This document shows, in pieces, positions 7,709 to 10,515 of a DNA stretch of 10,515 nucleotides. The notes below the pieces were generated by a model. The model was not told the DNA's origin and did not search any database. It saw only the letters and a program-made list of their open reading frames with translations. Each line of letters opens with the position of its first letter. Positions within the stretch are counted from its first letter, which is position 1. The DNA is from Colimorpha_A sp964630635 (GTDB lineage Bacteria > Bacillota > Clostridia > Oscillospirales > CAG-272). A program made the position numbers and the translations under genes. The DNA lies in the NCBI GenBank assembly GCA_964630635.1, contig CAZVVM010000063.1:1-10515 (forward strand). The letters run 5' to 3'.

Positions 7709-8317
7709 TCAATCCTCGTATATCAATGTCTCAGGATGCGAAAACTCAAATTTAATCTTCTTCCTCAGATTAACAAGCAGATTCAGTACGCCCGGCTCTT
7801 GCGTGCCGAGACGCGTTTCCATAACGAGCTTTCTGTACGGCTTGAAGCCGCATTTTTTCTGAACGCGCGCAGAACGGCTGTTGAAATCGTAATATCCGCA
7901 TATCAGAAAATCAAGGTCAAGTTCGCCAAACAGATAATCAACGACCGCACTGACGGCTTCTGTCATTACGCCCTTGCCCCAGTGCTCCTTGGCAAGCACG
8001 TAGCCGATCTCACGACCGCGATAGCCGTCAAACTCGGTCAGCACTTCTTCCATTCCGTATTTCTCGATGCCGAGCGAGCCGATGACCATTCCGCTTTCCT
8101 TTAAGCAAATGGCAAAGGTCTTGTCTTCCTCAATAAAACGGTTAAGGATCTCTTGGCTCTCTTCCTTGCTTTCGTGATGCTTCCAGCCGGCACATTCGCC
8201 AACGCCATCAACAGACGCGTATTCGAAAAAGTCGTCGAGGTCGGACGCACAAAACGGTCTCAAAATAAGCCGATCAGTCTCAATGACCTTGCCGTTTATG
8301 TTAAAATCAACATTCAT
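7709..8317 (-). CDS. GNAT N-acetyltransferase, RimJ/RimL-like
   Basis: A 202-residue GCN5-related acetyltransferase that would transfer acetyl from acetyl-CoA to an unknown amine. The start region ETDRLILRPF (residues 13-22) is the typical opening of the RimJ/RimL-type (Acetyltransf_3) group. The acetyl-CoA pyrophosphate loop is in EHWGKGVMTEAV (111-122). The C-terminal NSRSARVQKKCGF (146-158) is the conserved motif B segment. ATG 8317 has GGAG at 8331-8328 as ribosome binding site. The gap to the ribU stop is only 2 bases, so it is read from the ribU message and would come under the same FMN riboswitch. That location does not reveal the substrate: members of this group modify ribosomal proteins, small amines or antibiotics. 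The fold is sure; the role is unknown. Confidence 0.9.
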   Translation of the reverse strand: MNVDFNINGKVIETDRLILRPFCASDLDDFFEYASVDGVGECAGWKHHESKEESQEILNRFIEEDKTFAICLKESGMVIGSLGIEKYGMEEVLTEFDGYRGREIGYVLAKEHWGKGVMTEAVSAVVDYLFGELDLDFLICGYYDFNSRSARVQKKCGFKPYRKLVMETRLGTQEPGVLNLLVNLRKKIKFEFSHPETLIYED

Positions 8318-8319
8318 AA

Positions 8320-8886
8320 TTATTTCGCTCCAAACTCGGTCAAAAACCTTGACAGCCGCTTATAGAACAATACTGTTATAATGCTTATCGACACGGTTTT
8401 GAGAACATTAAATCCGATAACGTACCAAAATACCGAGTTGAAAACACCCGCAGCAGCATCGCCCATATAGAGCGGAAACGTTATAAACCTGTTTACAAAT
8501 GCCGCAGTCACGGTGCCGATAACGCAAGCACCGCAAAGCGACAGAACAACAGTCTTTAACCCCTTGCGATACTTATAAAGAATCGACGGCAGAATTACAA
8601 ACGAGCTTGTCATAAGGAAGTTTGCAATTTCGCCGACACCGCCCGTTGTGCTGTTCGTGAGTGCGAGAAGCTCTTTAACGAGCGTGACCGCGATTGCTTC
8701 AAGCGGGCCGAAAAGGAATCCTGCAAGCATTATAAATACGTTTCCGAAGTCGAGCTTCAAAAACGGCGCGGCGGGGAATAATGTAAACGACAAAAAGCTG
8801 AAGATGAACGCAAGCGCGGTAAAAAGCGCAAGTGTAACGAGCTTTTTGGTCGGAATTTTCTTGTTTGATCTCTTGTTGTTTTTCAT
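8320..8886 (-). CDS. ribU: ECF transporter S component, riboflavin-specific (RibU)
   Basis: A 188-residue membrane protein that binds riboflavin and works with a shared ECF energising module (EcfT plus two ATPases, not in this window) to import it. After a basic N-terminus (residues 1-15) there are about five to six hydrophobic segments, roughly 16-36, 48-68, 85-105, 110-133 and 155-177. LKLDFGNVFIMLAGFLFGPLEAI (43-65) and TGGVGEIANFL (81-91) match the RibU/ECF-RibU pattern. The ligand assignment rests mainly on the FMN riboswitch directly upstream, which is independent of the protein sequence. ATG 8886 follows an AAAGGA site (8902-8897). The attenuator hairpin ends about 20 bases before the start. 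The downstream acetyltransferase is 2 bases away. The protein appears intact and of normal length. Confidence 0.92.
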   Translation of the reverse strand: MKNNKRSNKKIPTKKLVTLALFTALAFIFSFLSFTLFPAAPFLKLDFGNVFIMLAGFLFGPLEAIAVTLVKELLALTNSTTGGVGEIANFLMTSSFVILPSILYKYRKGLKTVVLSLCGACVIGTVTAAFVNRFITFPLYMGDAAAGVFNSVFWYVIGFNVLKTVSISIITVLFYKRLSRFLTEFGAK

Positions 8887-8907
8887 AATATGTTATCCTT
8901 TCTTGCG

Positions 8908-8950
8908 AAAAGAAAAAGCTTCGCGTCGACCGACAAAAGGGACGCAAAGC
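8908..8950 (-). terminator. Riboswitch-controlled attenuator terminator upstream of ribU
   Basis: On the minus strand, GCTTTGCGTC (8950-8941) pairs with GACGCGAAGC (8927-8918), ten positions with one U-G pair, around a 13-base loop. It is followed directly by TTTTTCTTTT (8917-8908). It lies between the FMN aptamer and the ribU ribosome binding site, the expected place for a transcription-attenuation expression platform. Confidence 0.88.
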
Positions 8951-8957
8951 ACAGCTC

Positions 8958-9065
8958 TCTTTTCTCATCCGGACTATACCGTCGGTATGGGAATTTCACC
9001 CATTCGGCACATAAGTGTTCGCGGACTGTCACCGCCGGTGCGGAATTTCACCGCGCCCCAAAGAT
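8958..9065 (-). promoter_or_regulatory. FMN riboswitch (RFN element)
   Basis: Read on the minus strand, the RFN landmarks appear in order: GGGGCGCGGTGAAATTCCGC (9059-9040), ACCGGCGGTGACAGTCCGCG (9040-9021), GGGTGAAATTCCCATACCGA (9002-8983) and CGGTATAGTCCGGATGAG (8981-8964). P1 can be drawn as UCUUU (9064-9060) with AAAGA (8962-8958). The variable arm is short (9020-9007). FMN binding should favour P1 and the downstream terminator, switching ribU and the acetyltransferase off when flavin is plentiful. This is established for the RFN class; the switching direction here is inferred from the terminator placement. Confidence 0.96.
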
Positions 9066-9074
9066 TTTTTCGCA

Positions 9075-9180
9075 TTTCTTTGTTCGGACAAAGAAACGCT
9101 CGCAAAGAAAACCGCCAAGGGGCAAACCGTTTGAATTTTGCCTTCGCAAAATTCTGCACACGTTTTCCCCTTTGGAATCC
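9075..9180 (-). repeat. Composite palindromic element, copy A (inverted)
   Basis: Copy A contains a small hairpin TTTCTTTGT-TCGG-ACAAAGAAA (9075-9096) and outer arms CCAAGGGGCAAACCG (9115-9129) and CGTTTTCCCCTTTGG (9161-9175), which match at 12 of 15 positions as inverted repeats. It has a perfect inner stem GAATTTTGC-CTTC-GCAAAATTC (9133-9154). Read on the minus strand it has the same order of parts as copy B at 9284-9386. It lies just upstream of the FMN riboswitch in the transcription direction. I see no coding function. Confidence 0.75.
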
Positions 9181-9231
9181 CCTTTTGTTCAAAGGAAATT
9201 CGAAATGTTGATAATAATTCCTGACACGCTC

Positions 9232-9290
9232 GGAAACCTATGCCTCTATTGATAAGTATTCGAAGTTATCGTTTATCGAAAGAGGTTTCC
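9232..9290. repeat. Inverted repeat between the two palindromic elements
   Basis: Perfect 8-base ends GGAAACCT (9232-9239) and AGGTTTCC (9283-9290) enclose a second imperfect pairing, TTGATAA (9249-9255) with TTATCGA (9273-9279). The right end is shared with the start of copy B, so this may be part of one larger folded unit covering 9075-9386. No gene is visible, and I could not find a convincing promoter for the ribU transcript in this AT-rich stretch. Confidence 0.55.
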
Positions 9291-9386
9291 AAAGGAGAAA
9301 ACGTATAAAAATGCGTATGCATTTTTATCGGTTGTCTCCTTGGTGCCGTTCTTTGGTCACCTTTCTTGGGCAAGCAAGAAAGGTGA
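9284..9386 (+). repeat. Composite palindromic element, copy B
   Basis: Copy B opens with GGTTTCCAAAGGAGAAAACG (9284-9303). It has a perfect 10-bp inner stem ATAAAAATGC-GTAT-GCATTTTTAT (9305-9328) and the closing arm CGGTTGTCTCCTTGG (9329-9343). It ends in a perfect 12-bp hairpin, TCACCTTTCTTG (9357-9368) with CAAGAAAGGTGA (9375-9386). The outer arms match each other at 10 of 15 positions. The order (long arms, AT-rich inner palindrome, GCCGTTCTTTG linker, TTTCTTG hairpin) repeats copy A in the opposite orientation. Confidence 0.75.
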
Positions 9387-9401
9387 GAAGAAAACCGAAT
9401 T

Positions 9402-9442
9402 AAAAAACAAGCCCCAAACACCCTTATGGGCGTTTGGGGCTT
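9402..9442 (-). terminator. Intrinsic terminator of tuf
   Basis: On the minus strand, AAGCCCCAAAC (9442-9432) pairs perfectly with GTTTGGGGCTT (9419-9409). The inner CCC/GGG pairs close around an ATAA loop, and the stem is followed by G and T6 (9408-9402). It lies about 30 bases after the tuf stop. It separates tuf from the repeat region and from ribU. Confidence 0.94.
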
Positions 9443-9472
9443 TTAAGGGTTCTTAATTAAAATTAACTAAGA

Positions 9473-10515
9473 TTAAGCGTTGATCTCGGTAACGACACCG
9501 GATCCAACGGTTCTACCACCCTCACGGATAGCGAAACGAAGACCCTTTTCAATAGCGATAGGAGTGATGAGCTCAACGTTCATAACAACGTTATCGCCGG
9601 GGCGGCACATCTCAACGTCTGCGGGAAGGCCGATAGTACCGGTAACGTCAGTAGTTCTGAAGTAGAACTGAGGACGGTAGCCGGGGAAGAAGGGCTTGGA
9701 ACGTCCGCCTTCCTTCTCGGTAAGTACGTATACGTTACCGGAGAACTTGGTGTGGGGCTGAACGGTACCGGGCTTGCAGAGAACCTGACCTCTTTCGATC
9801 TCGTTCTTAGCGATACCACGGAGAAGAGCGCCGATGTTGTCGCCTGCTTCTGCCTGATCCATGAGCTTGTGGAACATTTCTACACCTGTAACGGTGGTGT
9901 TCTTCTTCTCGTCGGAAAGACCAACGATCTCAACAACGTCACCAACCTTAACAGTACCTCTCTCAACACGACCGGTAGCAACGGTACCACGGCCGGAGAT
10001 GGAGAATACGTCCTCGACAGGCATAAGGAAGGGAAGGTCTGCGCCACGCTCAGGGGTAGGAATGTAGCTGTCAACAGCGTCCATAAGCTCAGCGATGCAA
10101 GCATACTCAGGAGCGGAAGCGTCGGTGTTTGTAGAGGTAAGAGCTTCACGAGCAGAGCCGCGAATGATCGGGACGTTGTCACCGTCGAAGTCGTAGGAAG
10201 AGAGAAGGTCACGAATTTCCATCTCAACGAGGTCGAGAAGCTCAGCGTCGTCAACGAGGTCGGTCTTGTTCATGAATACAACAAGCTGCGGAACTTCAAC
10301 CTGACGAGCGAGAAGAACGTGCTCGCGGGTCTGAGCGAGAGGGCCGTCAGTACCGGCAACAACGAGGATTGCGCCGTCCATCTGAGCAGCACCGGTGATC
10401 ATGTTCTTAACGTAGTCAGCGTGTCCGGGGCAGTCAACGTGAGCGTAGTGACGGTTAGCGGTCTCGTACTCAACGTGACGGGTGTTGATTGTGATACCAC
10501 GAGCTCTTTCCTCGG
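9473..10515 (-). CDS. tuf: Elongation factor Tu, C-terminal ~346 residues
   Basis: The gene runs off the right edge of the window, so the N-terminus (including the P-loop GHVDHGKTT) is missing. EF-Tu is the GTPase that delivers aminoacyl-tRNA to the ribosome. Reading on the minus strand from 10513, the protein starts EERARGITINT (switch I). It continues HVDCPGHADYVKNMITGAAQ (G3), then FMNKTD (G4) and RGSAREAL (G5 region). Domain 2 follows (PVEDVFSISGRGTVATGRVERG), then domain 3 (PQFYFRTTDVTGTIGLPADVEM), ending SGVVTEINA. All segments are near-consensus and uninterrupted. Its own strong terminator follows, so it is probably not co-transcribed with ribU. Promoter and upstream neighbour (often fusA in Firmicutes) lie outside the window. 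Confidence 0.98.
   Translation of the reverse strand, partial: EERARGITINTRHVEYETANRHYAHVDCPGHADYVKNMITGAAQMDGAILVVAGTDGPLAQTREHVLLARQVEVPQLVVFMNKTDLVDDAELLDLVEMEIRDLLSSYDFDGDNVPIIRGSAREALTSTNTDASAPEYACIAELMDAVDSYIPTPERGADLPFLMPVEDVFSISGRGTVATGRVERGTVKVGDVVEIVGLSDEKKNTTVTGVEMFHKLMDQAEAGDNIGALLRGIAKNEIERGQVLCKPGTVQPHTKFSGNVYVLTEKEGGRSKPFFPGYRPQFYFRTTDVTGTIGLPADVEMCRPGDNVVMNVELITPIAIEKGLRFAIREGGRTVGSGVVTEINA

Noticed and set aside
7467..8104. Plus-strand open frames through the terminator, the repeat block and antisense to the acetyltransferase
   Set aside because: Frames starting at 7467 and 7655 translate hairpins and repeats or the antisense of a clear GNAT gene; nothing supports them as genes.
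8648..9252. Plus-strand open frames across ribU and its leader (8648-9211 and 8890-9252)
   Set aside because: They run antisense through ribU, the FMN riboswitch and the palindromic repeats, with low-complexity translations and no ribosome binding sites of note.
9181..9283. Promoter for the ribU transcript in the AT-rich spacer
   Set aside because: TATTAT-like and TTGAAC-like hexamers exist on the minus strand, but none pair at 16-18 base spacing with a plausible partner, so I did not call one.

Overview
The window looks like chromosomal DNA of a low-GC-lineage Firmicute of moderate GC content, most likely an uncultured gut Clostridia (Oscillospirales/Ruminococcaceae-like). The evidence is the paired glgC-glgD pyrophosphorylase arrangement, an ECF-type riboflavin transporter under an FMN riboswitch, strong purine-rich ribosome binding sites, and several palindromic intergenic repeats of a style common in that group. 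The lineage is an inference; no rRNA marker is present.

Region 1 (1-7470, + strand) is a glycogen metabolism cluster: the 3' part of glgC, then glgD, glgA, glgP and a GH13 alpha-amylase/neopullulanase-like gene. GlgC with GlgD makes ADP-glucose, GlgA polymerises it, GlgP phosphorolyses the polymer, and the GH13 enzyme can act on alpha-glucan branches or oligosaccharides. glgD/glgA and glgP/GH13 each overlap by 4 bases (ATGA), so they are likely translationally coupled. A 189-base gap between glgA and glgP carries a GC-rich hairpin and a 28-base-arm inverted repeat, so glgP-GH13 could be a second transcription unit. No branching enzyme (glgB) is visible; it may lie upstream of the window.

Region 2 (7471-7708) is the convergence zone between the glg cluster and a minus-strand operon. 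It holds a strong bidirectional terminator, a palindrome-rich repeat block, and a half copy of the repeat found between glgA and glgP.

Region 3 (7709-9065, - strand) is a two-gene operon: ribU (riboflavin ECF S component) followed 2 bases later by a RimJ/RimL-like GNAT acetyltransferase. It is preceded by a recognisable FMN riboswitch and a transcription attenuator. A candidate antiterminator pairing can be read from the sequence.

Region 4 (9066-9472) has no gene. It contains two inverted, diverged copies of a ~105-base composite palindromic element with another inverted repeat between them, then the tuf terminator. Region 5 (9473-10515, - strand) is the 3' part of tuf (EF-Tu), running off the window edge.

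I found no CRISPR array, phage gene, transposase or defence system. The parts most worth a second look are the intergenic repeat families and the FMN-switched ribU-GNAT pairing.
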